This document shows positions 19,480 to 31,307 of a DNA stretch of 64,000 bases, piece by piece (position 1 is the stretch's first letter; the number at the start of each line of letters is the position of its first letter). Under the pieces are notes generated by a model. It was not told the origin of the DNA. It worked only from the letters and a program-made list of their open reading frames with translations, and did no database searches. The DNA is taken from the NCBI GenBank assembly GCA_029204225.1, contig CM055105.1, positions 49,797,720 to 49,861,719 of the forward strand, read 5' to 3'. The position numbers and the translations under genes were made by a program. Source of the stretch: Diphasiastrum complanatum (Eukaryota > Streptophyta > Lycopodiopsida > Lycopodiales > Lycopodiaceae).

Positions 19480-20770
19480 GTGACTTGAATAAGCCCGCCC
19501 TCCATTCATTTCAAAGTCAAGAATAATCCATGCCCCTTTCACACTCATAGCCATCTATACTATACACCCCCCCCCCCCCCCCCCCCTTTCAACAATCAAA
19601 TTTTACTTGTCCAAGAATAGGAGAAAGATAAGCATGAGAAAAGGTCACAATTGTATCACATTTTAGTTGCCCAAGACAAAGGTAGTGCATGAGAAATTAA
19701 GGCAACAGGAAAGGCACATTCACAGGTTTGTTTGAAGGGAGCTTTTCATGTCGCATAAGCACGAAGAGATGTGACGAAATAAAAGGTGAAAGTAGATTAA
19801 TATTGATGTGTGTTTGCGTGAATATTTTCTGGATCCAAACATCTAGTGTGTGGTTGTTAGGCTAGAGATAGCATGATATATTAATCTCAACATCCATTGG
19901 AGCGAGCTTCCGATCCACTTGAACACAAAACTTACAAGATTATTTGCTTCATGATGTAAATGTGAATCCAACTTATCAACCATTACAGAAAATTTGAGCA
20001 CAAAAGGGGCTTTTCAAAAACATACCTTTTGTTTTTTTTCTCAAAAGTTTCTTCCACATGGTCCAATCAAAACACTCAAATTTGAAATCTACGTAACGTA
20101 GCTCCTTCAAATTGATTTTCTTTTCTTTTTAAAAGAATTGTAATTTTGTGTCAGGGCAGCCCGTAAATAAGCCATTTTATTTGTAGTATAGTATGCAACT
20201 TAGCAAAAAAAACAGTGTAACTTTTGAATGGCAACTCGGATAGAGACGATTACAGTGCCATTAGAAAGCCCTCGACGAGAGCTTTTTCAACGATACCCAA
20301 CATGACCCAGTTCCGGGATACAGTGAAGAAGTTATGGCCAGTAAGGGAGTAGCATTATGGTGCATTTAAGAGTAAAGGATCAAGCAAATACTTATAAAAC
20401 TGGTATATGGCAAGTTAGACACAATGATAAATTCATGAAAATAAGTTAGTGAAGCTCAAAAAGTCATTTGGAGTGAGTTCTTGCCGAGTCCCAATTTGTT
20501 ACCTTGCTATTTGTGAACTTGCCCCAAGATAAGGTGAAAAAAAACTTTTACTATTACGAATGACAACCACGAAGCTATCATAGTTTCAATCCACATCGAT
20601 ATAATTAAACAACAAAAATCATCACATACATGGGAACATTACAAAAAATCACAATATCACGCTTTACTGCCATGCTGCCATGCATGCTTTTTAGGAAATG
20701 AAAACAAACTCTGATGGGAAAAGACTTGATGCTGGCACTTCCTTCTTCAGGCATGGAAATGAAATTCAGA
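19480..20770. repeat. Inverted copy of the AA upstream spacer
   Basis: Mirror image of 14640-15890, with a poly-C run of about 20 at 19567-19586. It forms part of the right arm of the palindrome. No gene seen. Confidence 0.7.
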
Positions 20771-20774
20771 AGCC

Positions 20775-21050
20775 TTGACAAGCTATAACCTCAAAGGATC
20801 GATTTTCCATCTTTTAGTGGCGATCTATCATTCGCTACGACAGTGCTTGATTACTCCTTCGCATCCTTGGACACCATCTACATACAACCACCACGGATCC
20901 GGAGCGCCATCTTATCCATTTTCGAAAACCGTAAGCTACCGAGATCTGCTACATTACACAAAAATCGTCACATCTAGCACGAGCCAAATGCTGAGGGGTA
21001 GTGCTCCTGGAGCTTGTCAAAACCGCACATTCAACACTGATCTGGGTTGA
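20775..21050 (+). CDS. EE family, unidentified 91-codon frame, copy 2
   Basis: Same length, start and stop as 14354-14629, with only a few residue changes (STYNHHGSGAPSYPF instead of STYIHHGSGAPSHPF). It is the mirror partner in the palindrome. Confidence 0.3.
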   Translation: MTSYNLKGSIFHLLVAIYHSLRQCLITPSHPWTPSTYNHHGSGAPSYPFSKTVSYRDLLHYTKIVTSSTSQMLRGSAPGACQNRTFNTDLG

Positions 21051-21059
21051 AAGCTCGCT

Positions 21060-21595
21060 ACTAGTACGTTACTACGAAGAAACATCATTGTTTCCACATC
21101 CTATCAGAACGACATTGCTCCAAATTTTTTCACAAATTTCTAGTCTCCATACACTGCCGAGCAATACTCTACTTACACTGCTCATAGAGCCGAGCCCCCA
21201 TACTCTGCATTCACTATGGACCGAGCTGAGCGTCCATACCCTCCATACAAAGTTGACTGAGACGAGTCCATCAAAAGTCGATCGATTTGAACCCCTCCAC
21301 AGTCGACCGATCCGAGACTCCACTTGTCTGTTACCAGAGCCGAACCTTCAACAGAGTCCTCAGCCGAGTCCAGAACATGTCTGCCACAACATCTTCCAGT
21401 TCTGATGACCCAACTCTAGACACAATTGACATCACTATGGAAAGCCTCTATATCTATGAGATGAACACCTGGTACTAGGAGGCACACTAGTTCCTGAGCC
21501 ACATAGAGTTTCAACTTCCTCTTTTGTTCAGTGGCTATCAGAGCCCATTTCGATTGCATATAGCTTATAACCACACCCACAGATTTTCCAATTCA
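21060..21595 (+). pseudogene. T1 region, copy 3
   Basis: Tandem-repeat region followed by the coding-like RTFNRVLSRVQNMSATT and ITMESLYIYEMNTWY. A TAG stop after MNTWY interrupts the frame. Palindrome partner of 13842-14330. Confidence 0.45.
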
Positions 21596-21597
21596 TA

Positions 21598-22095
21598 TTG
21601 CCTCCTAACCAAAATTTTGTTTATATTATCCCTATTTCTGGAGCTGACCTCAATACATTTGGCTTCCCTAAGGGACCAAACACAGTTAGTAGGACCCTCA
21701 AAAAAATTGAATCCATAGCATACTTCAAATACATAGACCGCTCAGCGGACAAATGGAAAAAAAAGATGGTTACCGTATTGAGGTCATAAATGATAAGCCC
21801 TTAGCTGCTCCATGTGCCTATCTAACGAAATATACACATCGCTATAGGTCCAAGATCACCCGTATCCCCATGATATTATTCCACATGATGGCTGATTCTA
21901 GACTACACAATGAGAACCTTTATGACTGGGCCCAGTTTGCTTCCAACTGCCTCCATGACTATATCAAGAACAAGCAAACCTCCACGTTATTAGGCTATCT
22001 TCTGATAGACGTCACTTTGTAGCAGTTGAGCCACCGACCTCGAGTTCAAGACCAGTTGATACTAGCAGATAAAAGCTTGGGAGACTCCCTCAGAA
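21598..22095 (+). pseudogene. T2U family, copy 2 (slipped at the A run)
   Basis: Two frames (21598-21789 and 21753-22022) overlap at the AAAAAAAA run and together give the N-terminal T2U part through DWAQFASNCLHDYIKN and STLLGYLLIDVT. A TAG then falls where other copies read CAG (IDVTLQQLSH). It is interrupted at about 22095 by the inverted gag fragment. Confidence 0.45.
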
Positions 22096-22250
22096 CCAGC
22101 GATCCACTATTCTCACCTTGAGTGTGAGGCTTCTGCTATTGTTGTTGCACTTGATCCCTTCCTTGGAATAGTCTTTCTTCTTGGCTTACAGGGCCATGGA
22201 TTTGTCTTTGATGGACAGGTCATTTGTCTTTCTTCGCATTTCTTCCTAAA
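22096..22250 (-). pseudogene. Second copia-type gag fragment, inverted copy
   Basis: Inverted counterpart of 13151-13345, with the Gln-rich and Lys-rich stretch and a degraded LLxEE start. It adjoins the Copia-B protease piece at the same junction. Confidence 0.45.
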
Positions 22251-22884
22251 GAAGATGACCGATCACCTTTTGAAGAGTGAGGCCGAGTTGTGTGGAGATC
22301 ATCACCCCCTTAGTAATGATCTTGCCATCCTTCTTGATGTTACATGTATTTGTGGTGCACTCCACAATCAAACCATTTTCAAGCAATTGCCCTACATTAA
22401 GCAAGTTCTTAGTGATACTGAAAATGTAAAGCACTCCATCAATCTTGATCTTCCTTGAAGATCCCAAGCATAAAGGTATGGATCCTATTCCTTCTATCTT
22501 ATAACCATAATTATTTGCTGTAAAAATTTACGTGATCCTTCATAGGTAGATAAGGTTGAAAAATACTCTCTCTTACTTGTCATGTGGGAGCTAGCCCCAC
22601 TATCTATCCACCAAGGGTCTTCACCTCTTATGCTTGAAGATGAGAAACTTGACATCATGACGAAATCTTCATGAGAGCTCTCCTCTTCCTCTTGACCAAG
22701 GTTTGCTTGACTTTGAGTTTGCTTCTTCTTGAAGCACTCCGAGGCATAGTGCCTCATCTTGCCACAAAAGTAGCATTTGATCTTCGACTTATCCTTCTTT
22801 GGCTTGCTCGAGCTTTGACTTGGTTCTTCTTGAATGCAACACCTTTGCCTATGGATTTTCTCTTAATCTTGATGAAAAGGGCCT
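22246..22884 (-). pseudogene. Copia-B gag-protease, inverted copy 2
   Basis: Reading leftward: zinc knuckle region (MRHYASECFKKK; the first Cys pair is in another frame), acidic linker, protease WWIDSGASSHMT near 22600, then KIKIDGVLYIFSITKNLLNV, typical of the pre-integrase segment. It ends at IGHLL. It is truncated on the gag side at 22884, where the palindrome ends and BB spacer begins. Confidence 0.75.
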
Positions 22885-23515
22885 AAATAGTGGTTTAACT
22901 ACCTCTGGCAAGTAGATAAGTGGATGAGGTCGAGTTTGGACCCATTCTAATTGGCTAAATTTGGTACATTGTATCTAGACTAGATTTTCTAGGTTTTTGT
23001 AAAGTATTTAGAAGTTTCCAAATTAGGTCAAGTTTGGGGCAAGTGGCCAAATGACATTTTGGAAGCTATAAATAGTTGTGCCTAAGTGGAGAAATAATCA
23101 TCAAAGTTTCTTTCTTTGTGGAGAATTCATCTCTTATGTCCATCTCATGTGATTTTCTCTATCTTGGTTTTCTATGTGTAGAATGTTGATTTTCTTGTAG
23201 ATCTTGATTCCACACGTGTGAAGATTATAATATATATGATTTTGTTAAACATCGATCTACAAACATTTCAATGATTTTTCTTCAAATTCAAACTTAACGA
23301 TCTTCCCATGTGTGGTGAGTTGGTGTATGCGCTTTTGTTGGGCTTGTACACTCAAGTTCGATTCTTTGGGATCCCTCGCCAACTGTGGTTTCAGTACTTT
23401 CTCTACAAGATTCTCATTTGAAATTTGCTTGGGACCCTTCTTATCTCCATCAGATATTTGTTTCAACATTGATGCTAGGCCAGACCACAGGCAAGTAGTT
23501 CATGTGTGACTCCTC
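22885..23515 (+). repeat. BB spacer with TATA box, copy 1
   Basis: About 600 bp, repeated at 42410-42980, 49870-50272 (5' part missing) and 55000-55600 (inverted). It has a promoter look: TATAAATAG at 23067-23075, then a pyrimidine-rich leader. Its 3' end carries a 70-codon antisense frame (DGDKKGPKQISNENL) that I regard as chance. Together with the AT-rich spacer near 41650 it contains a roughly 100-bp inverted repeat ('cttgagtgtacaagccca'). Confidence 0.55.
23067..23075 (+). promoter_or_regulatory. TATA box TATAAATAG in BB spacer
   Basis: A perfect plant-type TATA box about 30 bp before a TTTCTTTCTTTG stretch. It is preserved at 42541-42549 and altered to TATTAATAG in the inverted copy near 55444-55452. 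Confidence 0.45.
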
Positions 23516-23516
23516 A

Positions 23517-24218
<702 letters not shown>

Positions 24219-24606
24219 TGGCATACCGTTGTCATAGGTGTTTTGAAACCTCATGACAAGAAGCATGTCCTTGGGCATCAGTGTCATGAATGGAACACAG
24301 CATCGAATCCTCAAACAATTTTGTCTGGAAGTCCTCGTGTGCAATATGGAGGGCCTCCAATGCAGCGATATTCCACCTCACTGCATAGGGCAGATGCGTG
24401 GTCATATCTTGTGTAACCTCCCTCACAGCCCGGTACAAGGCTGCTTTCAGGATCACAAGTTTGGTGTACCTCTGCAAGGCCCTGATGTCCCTCAACCATG
24501 GACGGCGAGGTCTTCCGCATCTTTGCAGACGTATGGGTTCAGATGTCTGGGGACGGGACGGTTGAACAAAATGGGTAAGCCTAGCAGTTTGCCTCGTCCG
24601 AGCCAT

Positions 24607-24949
24607 TGAGGCCGGATATCTATACCATGCGAGGACAGAGATACAACAAAAGAGAGAGCTAAATTATCTCGTGTAATGGCGACACTGAGAACTCTAAGGG
24701 TGATATTGCTACAACGCGAGAGAGTGGCAAAGACAGGCGGAGAGAGACAGGGGCTTGCATGATGGCAATACTGGGAAAGTCAGGATGATATCGCTACGAC
24801 GTGAGAGGGTGTAAGGAATAGGCTTGGGGACGAGGTCGCTCGCATGATGGCGATATCACGAATGCAGGTCGTATGGAAGCAATCAAACATGATAGCAAAT
24901 TACGCGAAAACCTATACAATCCCCGGGAATGGACTTATATAGGAGAAAA
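24607..24949 (-). promoter_or_regulatory. Leader and TATA box of histone-like gene, copy B
   Basis: TATATAAG (24934-24941, minus strand) lies about 330 bp upstream of the ATG. The intervening leader has repeated GATATCGCCATCATGCGAG / TAGCGATATCA elements and no splice signals that I can see. The same layout occurs at 53326-53670 and 43711-44049. Confidence 0.6.
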
Positions 24950-25345
24950 AAGTTGGCACGTGTGAATCATAGCGAAACATGGCCCAGTCAGTAGCTGACA
25001 TGTGGAACCACACGTTTGTATACGCATGTGTGAAACTGCACGTCTGGATCAATATGTGTGGGATCCCATGTGGGGACACGTGGCCGAATGGATCAACGAC
25101 ATGTCTTCTTGCACGTATCGGCTCGCATGTGTGGTCACGTGGCCCAATCAGTAACTGACGTGTGGGACCACACTTCTGTATCCGCACGTGTGAAACTTGC
25201 ACATGTGGCCATGTGGTCGAATGGTTTGGTGACGTGTGTTTTGGCACGTGTTAGCTCGCACGTCTGGGCACGTGGCCGAATGGCAGATTGACGTGTATTG
25301 TAGCACGTGTGGTCTCACACGTGTGGACGGTTGTATTACGCGCCA
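24950..25345 (-). promoter_or_regulatory. ACGT/G-box array, copy 1
   Basis: About 400 bp packed with ACGT cores, mostly CACGTG, CACACGTG and GACGTGT, spaced roughly 15-25 bp apart. They are organised in a diverged repeat of about 110 bp that begins 'ccattcggccacgtg'. ACGT cores of this type are binding sites for plant bZIP and bHLH factors (ABRE/G-box). The array ends 10-20 bp before the TATA box, the position expected of a proximal promoter. Confidence 0.65.
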
Positions 25346-25425
25346 TAGATATGATCCGCTGTTGGATTGACGAGTGTACGGCTTGGGTTTTATTGGTTCT
25401 AGCTATATAAATGTTGTTTGATCAG

Positions 25426-25622
25426 TTAAAACATTTCGCTAAGTTTTGGATTTTCACTCCCTGTAGCTCTTGGTGTGTGAACCAAATGCCATTCCACCTT
25501 AAAATCACCTATTCTAGGAACATTGAGTGGTGTGTCGCTCATATGATTCTTAATTATCTCTGGATATTCTGTTTTACTAAAACTCCAAAATAGAATTTCA
25601 TGATCTTCTTTAAAACCTGTTT
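25426..25622 (-). pseudogene. Gene Z, last-exon fragment, copy 1
   Basis: Final exon of the unidentified gene Z: HDFxFQTGFKED (partly lost here), then EIIKNHMSDTPLNVPRIGDF, VEWHLVHTPRATG and SENPKLSEMF with a TAA stop at 25426. Upstream of the FQTGF region the sequence switches to V spacer instead of the rest of the gene. Confidence 0.5.
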
Positions 25623-25795
25623 GAACATGATTTGCAGATCGATAAGACTGTTTTTCTTTGATGTGAACGCTTTAGTAGATGGAAAGAAAACTTTGATGTG
25701 CAATACGATTTGCATTTAAATGAGAAGTCATGTTAGTTAATGGTAGAAAATAGAATCTTGAAGTGTGGACCCCATGCGTTATGGCTATCCAACTT
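25623..25795 (-). repeat. V spacer fragment, copy 1
   Basis: Truncated copy of the V region described at 46270-46690. No gene. Confidence 0.5.
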
Positions 25796-26690
25796 CTAGT
25801 TAACTACATATGTTACTAGTGAGGTCAAGTCATCGGAGTTGTGCGGGCAGACCAAAAACTCGGTCGGAGTTTTAAAAATCGACAATTTTCTCTCTCTTAC
25901 ATGGCATTTCTTAGACAGCCCTTTTGGGCCATGGAACACCTCGAATGTAAACTCCATATCATTTGAGTCTGTTTCATCTGATGAAGCATGACGCTTCGCT
26001 TGTATCGATCCTTCGTCTGTGACATAGAGTACGTGGGTGTCTTTCTTGATGTAAGCTTCACTAGGTCGACCGTTTGGTGCTTTGTAGTTGGCCCTTGTGG
26101 AGAGAATGAACTCTTTCTCTTTTGAGAAGCCGCTTGCGTGGAATCTGTTGCAATAGGCCTGGAAGTAGAGTTGGTATTCTTGGCTGGTTCTGAGGGAGTC
26201 TCCCAAGCTTTTATCTGCTAGCATCAAGTGGTCTCAAAATCGAGGTCGGTGGCTCAACTGCTGCAAAGTGACATCTATCAGAAGATAGCCCAATAAGTGG
26301 AGGTTTGCTTGTTCTTGATATAGTCATGGAGGCAGTTGGAAGCAAACTGGGCCCAGTCATAAAGGTTCTGATCGTGTAGTTTAGAATCAGCCATCATGTG
26401 GAATAAATTCATGGGGATACGCGTGATCTTGGCCTATAGCCCTATGTATATTTCGTTAGATAGGCGCACGGAGCAGCTAAGGGCTTATCATTTATGACCT
26501 CGATAAGGTAACCATTTTTTTTTTCCCATTTGTCCACTGAGGGGTCTATGTATTTGAAGTATCTTATGGATTCAATCTTTTTTAGGGTCCTGTTGACTGT
26601 GTTTTGTCCCCTAGGGAAGCCAAATGTATTGAGGTCAGCTCCAGAAATAGGGATAATATAAACAAAATTTTGGTTAGGAGGTAACATGAA
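25796..26690 (-). pseudogene. T2U family, copy 3 (most complete)
   Basis: Longest contiguous copy of the family. Frame 26442-26687 gives the N-terminal part with the A run correctly in frame (SVDKWEKKNGYLIEVINDKP), then a TAG after LTKYT where other copies read ACA CAT. A short disrupted middle follows. Frame 25796-26227 then gives 143 residues: SLRTSQEYQLYFQAYCNRFH, FSKEKEFILSTRANYKAPNG, HVLYVTDEGS, and the Ser/Asp-rich KRHASSDETDSNDMEF before FHGPKGLSKKCHVRE. The acidic Ser-rich tail after a folded region suggests a nuclear or regulatory protein, but nothing identifies it. T1 precedes it on the same strand. Confidence 0.45.
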
Positions 26691-26699
26691 CTGGAAAAT

Positions 26700-27256
26700 C
26701 TGTCGGTGTGTTTATAAGCAATATGCAATCGAAACAGGCTCTGCTAGCCACTGATCAAAAGAGGAAGTTGGAACTCTATGTGGCTCAGGAACTAGTGTGC
26801 CTCCTGGTACCAAGTGTTCATCTCAGAGATATCGAGGCTTTCCATGGTGATGTCAATTCTGTCTTGAGTTGGGTCATCAGAACTGGAACATGTTGTGGCA
26901 GACAGGTTCTGGACTCTGCTGATGACTCTGTTGAAGGTTCGGCTCTGGTAACAGACAAGTGGAGTCTCAGCTCGGTCGTCTTTGGATGGACTCGGCTGAG
27001 TCAAATTTGTATGCAGAGTATGGACGCTCAACTCAGTCCACAGTGAATGCATAGTATGGACGCTCGACTCGGTCCACAGTGATTGCAGAGCATGAGCTCT
27101 AGGCTCTCTGAGCAGTGTATGTAGAGTACTGCTCGGCAGAAATTTGTGGAAAACTTTGGAGGAATGTTGCTCTGATAGGATGTGGAAACAATGATTATTG
27201 CATGATGATTCAACTGATCTTGTAGGAATGATTTGAAGAGGCATATTTATGTGCAT
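26700..27256 (-). pseudogene. T1 region, copy 4
   Basis: T1 with an uninterrupted 154-codon frame (26792-27256) running from MHINMPLQIIPTRSVESSCN through the repeat array into RTFNRVISRVQNLSATT and ITMESLDISEMNTWYQEAH. This is the best evidence that T1 once coded for protein leading into T2U. A stop follows EAH in all copies. Confidence 0.4.
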
Positions 27257-28500
27257 ATGATTCCTTTTGGTTCAGGTTAGGTCATAATTTAGAAAATATT
27301 TTTCTTGATACAAGAATTGTAATTTAAAACACTTTTAAAATTTTTAAAAAAAAATTAAAAACTTTTGTTTTAATAAGCAAAAAGTTCTTTTTTAGTTATT
27401 GTAATGGTTGTGTCCAATGATTTTATTTTGAATAGTATTATTATTTCATATAAGCTAATGTGCAATTATTAATAAAAATCTATTAACAAAATTTTAGTAG
27501 CTTGATTAATTTTCTTGCAAAATACAACATTTTTTTTAGCATTACAATATCTTTATTTGAAGCATTTTAAATATGGGTATTTTTTCTATAAAACTAAAAA
27601 AAAATGGGTCTCCATGTCATTTATTTTTTTTGGGATCATCGTGTTTCATGATGAACAATCTTAGTAAATTCTTCCCTGGTGCATCCTTCCAAAATTAGAT
27701 GAATGGCTTTTTTCTTTGGCTACACAAGCTCGCTAGAGATGTTGTCAAGTCACACATACTTTTCTCCTTTTACGCCAGCACATGATTGATTTGCTGCAAA
27801 CCCTTCTGCTAAACTCCTTGCCAGCTTAGGAGATGCTGAAAACATCAGAGAGATTGAACGCCTCCTCAAAAGACCACGTTTTTTCACTGTCCAAGATAAA
27901 TTCTTCCAAAACTCAAATGAAAGGCCTGGTTCTTTCAACCTAAACAACCCTAGTTCGGTGGTTTTTGGACAAAATATGGGAAAAAGAAAGAAGTATACAT
28001 GATATAAAGGAAAGGAAGGACAAGGCAGTGGTGCAAAAGAAGACTTACTGGCTAAAAGACTGAACTTTTACAGGTATTAACTAGCTCGCAGGATGACGAG
28101 GATCTGCATAGAAGAACTCTCACTAGGAATACGGTGGATCGACTACAGCTCAGCACACGCAAGGACAAGGCAAAGATACTTTTACATTTACGCTACTGTA
28201 ATAGAATGTTTGAGACCATTCATGTGAGACACTTTTACACTCGTATTTTATTACAATCTTTGGCCTTATATACACAAGTCCTTCCATAATATTGTGTTTG
28301 CTTGGTCATACTTACCTAACATCAAAAGTGAATGGTACTTTCTGTTTGATGTTTTCTGCAATTTTGAAATTGAAAATCTATTGTTATGTTCTTGCTCTTT
28401 TCTGAAACATTTCAAAGATGTCATTTCAGAAATATTTGATTATGTTCTAACAATGGACTGCAATATAATTAGAAGTATGTACCTCAGAAAATCTTAGCTA
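27257..28500 (-). repeat. Spacer with LTR-like promoter, inverted copy 2
   Basis: Inverted counterpart of 2286-3526, including the conserved frame at 27750-27947 (minus; starts MFRLKEPGLSFEFWKN) and the TATA box near 28262-28275. The AT-rich part lies at 27290-27600. Confidence 0.55.
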
Positions 28501-29514
28501 TTTAGGAAAAACGTCATTGAACTCTTGCTTTAAATCTTGCATTAAAAGCTGTTCTTGATGCTAATTTTTGGTGTTAAAGCATGTTAACACATTCACATCA
28601 CAATGCATACGAGATTTCAAAACAGGATGAAAAAGCTCATACTTAGAATTATGTAGTTTTTCCATAACTTCCGCCGAGGAAACCATCGGTGATGGGAGTA
28701 CATTAGTCTCCCCATAAATAGACACTATCTGGTCAAACTTATCTTTAAATACAATAGTATGGTTTTTAAAATCTATTTTCAACGAATCTGATTTATCAAA
28801 AAACCAGTCATATCTTAGGATTACATAAGTTCTATCAAGATTCATAACCTGGAAGTCGAGCCGCTCAACATGATCTTGCATCCGAACCTCCAAAGTAGGG
28901 ACTTTCACATCCCAAACTTCTGTGTCTGACCCTGAGGCTAGAGGATCACATAATGTTGATCACTGGCCATGGTGGGCACCCGAAGCTTCTATACAAGCCG
29001 CACATTCAAAAAGTTGTGAGTACCTCCAAAATCAAACATTATACTTATGTCTTTCCCTAGAATATTGCCTTTATCTTGAAACCATTGATTAGACTTGAAA
29101 GAAAGTGTACTGAAGTTACAAGTATATTCACAACCATTTAACAAATCAACTTTCAATTCACAACCATTTAACAAATCGACTTTCAATTTACATGTGGGTA
29201 AATCCATCGCCATGAAACTTGATGATTTATTTTCCCTCTCGGATCTCTGTTTGGCATGATGCCCAAGTTTGTTGGCAAGCAGTAGCTTCTAGTTCATCAA
29301 AAAATAGATTTTTTATCTTATTATTTTTTGGCTTTTCATTCTTAGGCTTTTGGGCTGATTGGCTGTGCATACTCTTCCGTGAGGCAATCACGGTGCTATC
29401 GTAGGCTTTAGCTACTCGGATAGCATCTTTCAATATGGAGGACATTCCCTTTGCACTCCTTTTGGTAATCGGCTGACAATCCATACTATGAATTGCCACT
29501 GTGCCAATTTCCAA
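28501..29514 (-). pseudogene. Ty3/gypsy gag-protease remnant, copy 2
   Basis: Reads 29514 to 28501. The frame 28989-29213 has DLPTCKLKVDLLNGCEL with a 30-bp tandem duplication (KVDLLNGCE twice) shared with copy 3 but not copy 1. FDFGGTHNFLNVR and then (28561-28908) RTYVILRYDW and IYGETNVLPSPMV follow. This later frame is intact for 115 codons. The protease active site again reads D-F-G. It is truncated at the start of RT. Confidence 0.65.
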
Positions 29515-29524
29515 TCAAGTGACC

Positions 29525-29994
29525 CTAAAGTGATTATTAGAAGCCTTTTTCAAATGGAAAAAAATAGCATACACCTCTAAAAGGATACGGTTGCTAGGTC
29601 TACAAAGTACTCAACAAAAATTGCCTTTTTTTTAAGGCTTTCAATTGCCTTAACCCAAAAAAGTAAATAGGAAAAAAGTAATGGCAAACCTAAATGCAAT
29701 AAAGGAACTTCCAAAATTCCTATTCAAGAGCAAAAATTCCAAAATCCCCCCCCCCCCCATTAATATAACTAGTAACATTATTCTCAAAGCATCTACGATG
29801 AGCTACAAACAACACTTGGAGAGTAAAGAATTAGGAATCTGTGAAATACTCTTGCATCTAGTATTTGGAAAGTTAGACATAATGATAGTATCATAAGAAT
29901 GAGTTAGAGAAGCTTGTGAAGCCATCCAGAGGTGTGTTGTTGTTTTATTAGTTGCCTAGATACATATCAAGCTACCCCAAGTTACCACAGATCT
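29525..29994 (-). repeat. Spacer between gypsy and RT remnants, inverted copy 2
   Basis: Counterpart of 857-1298, with a poly-C run at about 29749-29758. No gene. Confidence 0.55.
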
Positions 29995-30775
29995 ATTATA
30001 TGAGTTAAACACGGGTCTCCCCTTTTATCATATTTGGACAGATGTGTACAACCGGTAATTGGGTTAAAGGTAATTGTAATATTCAGAAAGTTCACCAAAT
30101 TACATGTGTTGTCATTTCCGTCTATCTAAAGGTATTTCAGGGGATAGATCCAAAAAGGATTGTCATGTGTTCTTGGTTGAGTCTTGTCTAGGAAACGTCC
30201 AACCGTATGATTATTGATAAAGCATATATCGTCAATGTACTTGAATGAATATTTGAAGTCGTTTATAAATTTAATTTCCCCTAATCTTGCAAGCCTCTTA
30301 ATAAACTGCATTTTCAAAAAATAAAAGTACCAATTACAAGACACTGGTGAATATGAAAAACCCATTGGTATTCCCCCGACCTGTCGCCAAGTATGATCCC
30401 CAAGTCTGATAATGCAATTGTCTATCAAATAGGAATTCCAAATGCATAAGGTATTCTTGCGGTCTATAGTACTCCATTCATATGAACCTGTATTTTTCGA
30501 AACCCATTTAAAATCATTGGTTCCAGATAGTCGTTTGTATTTGAGCAATTTGATTTTGGCAATTTTGAATGCCGAACAAATCATTTTAGTCATAATAGTT
30601 TTCAAATCGTCAATGCCGTTCAAAGGAATATTGCTTTTTTGGGGGTAACCTAATTATTTGCTTGCTGGTTTTTTGAGTTTGTAATGCAATTTCAGGCTGA
30701 AATTTTCAGCACACAAGGCTTGTAGGAGGGCGAGTTCCTGCATCCATCTAATGTGTGGTTTCGACACAATTTGGT
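29995..30775 (-). pseudogene. Penelope-like-type reverse transcriptase remnant, copy 2
   Basis: Best-preserved copy. A 165-codon frame (30126-30623) spans the fingers (LKTIMTKMICSAFKIAKIK), a segment containing LIDNCIIRLGDHTW, the GGIPMGFSYSP motif and the YIDDICFINN active site without interruption. GAG to TAG after PLKYL ends it early, and the downstream LxIxE...YDKR part lies beyond. Copies 1 and 3 are intact at this codon but broken elsewhere, so each copy died independently. Upstream residues (HIRWMQELALLQALCAENFS) are near 30650-30760. Confidence 0.62.
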
Positions 30776-31307
30776 GCTGATTTTTTAGACTTGATACTTG
30801 CTATTTTTTGTGTCTTTTAGGGCACATTTAGGGTTTGAAAAAGTTTATCTTCTTGGCTGGTTTTTATGGCAAGAGATTTGAGCCCACCTATATATATATA
30901 TATATATATATATAGATCTCTAGGTCCACTCAAGCCTACGTGGCATAGGGCCCAGTTGACTTGACATACAAGGTTATGGTAGGCCTACATGGCTTGCCAC
31001 ATGGCAACCCTCAAGCCTGCATGATTTGCCATGTGGTAGACCTACGTGGCTTGCCATGTGGTAGTGTGCGATAGGCTTCGCAAATAGCAGACCATGTAGG
31101 CAGAGCCTGGTTGGCTTGCCAGCCTATGATGGGCCTACGTGGCTTGCCACATGGCTAGCCCCAAGCCTGCATGATTTGCCACATGGCAGTCATACGTGAC
31201 TTGACACGTGGGCACCTATGACAGCCTTGGTCAATCGCAGGCCTATGTGGCCTGCTACACAAGTCTATGGTAGGCCATGTGGTAAACCACACAAGCCTAT
31301 GGTAGGA
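30776..31307. repeat. (TA) run and dyad-rich minisatellite, block 4
   Basis: (AT) run at about 30889-30915 between 'gggctcaaa'-type and 'gatctc' boundaries, then minisatellite with a variant composition ('ccacatggctagcccc'). It joins the RT block to a G-box array. Confidence 0.7.

Noticed and set aside
19567-19586. Long poly-C and poly-G runs as functional sites
   Set aside because: Homopolymers at equivalent places vary freely in length (7 to 20) between copies; slippage or assembly noise is enough.
23257-23469. 70-codon frame (DGDKKGPKQISNENL...) in BB copies
   Set aside because: Antisense to the TATA-containing spacer, AT-rich, truncated at different places, and carried along by duplication. 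No support for translation.
24912-25247. 90-150-codon frames across the G-box arrays
   Set aside because: Repetitive HVxxHxxTCG-type translations caused by the ACGT repeat units on either strand.
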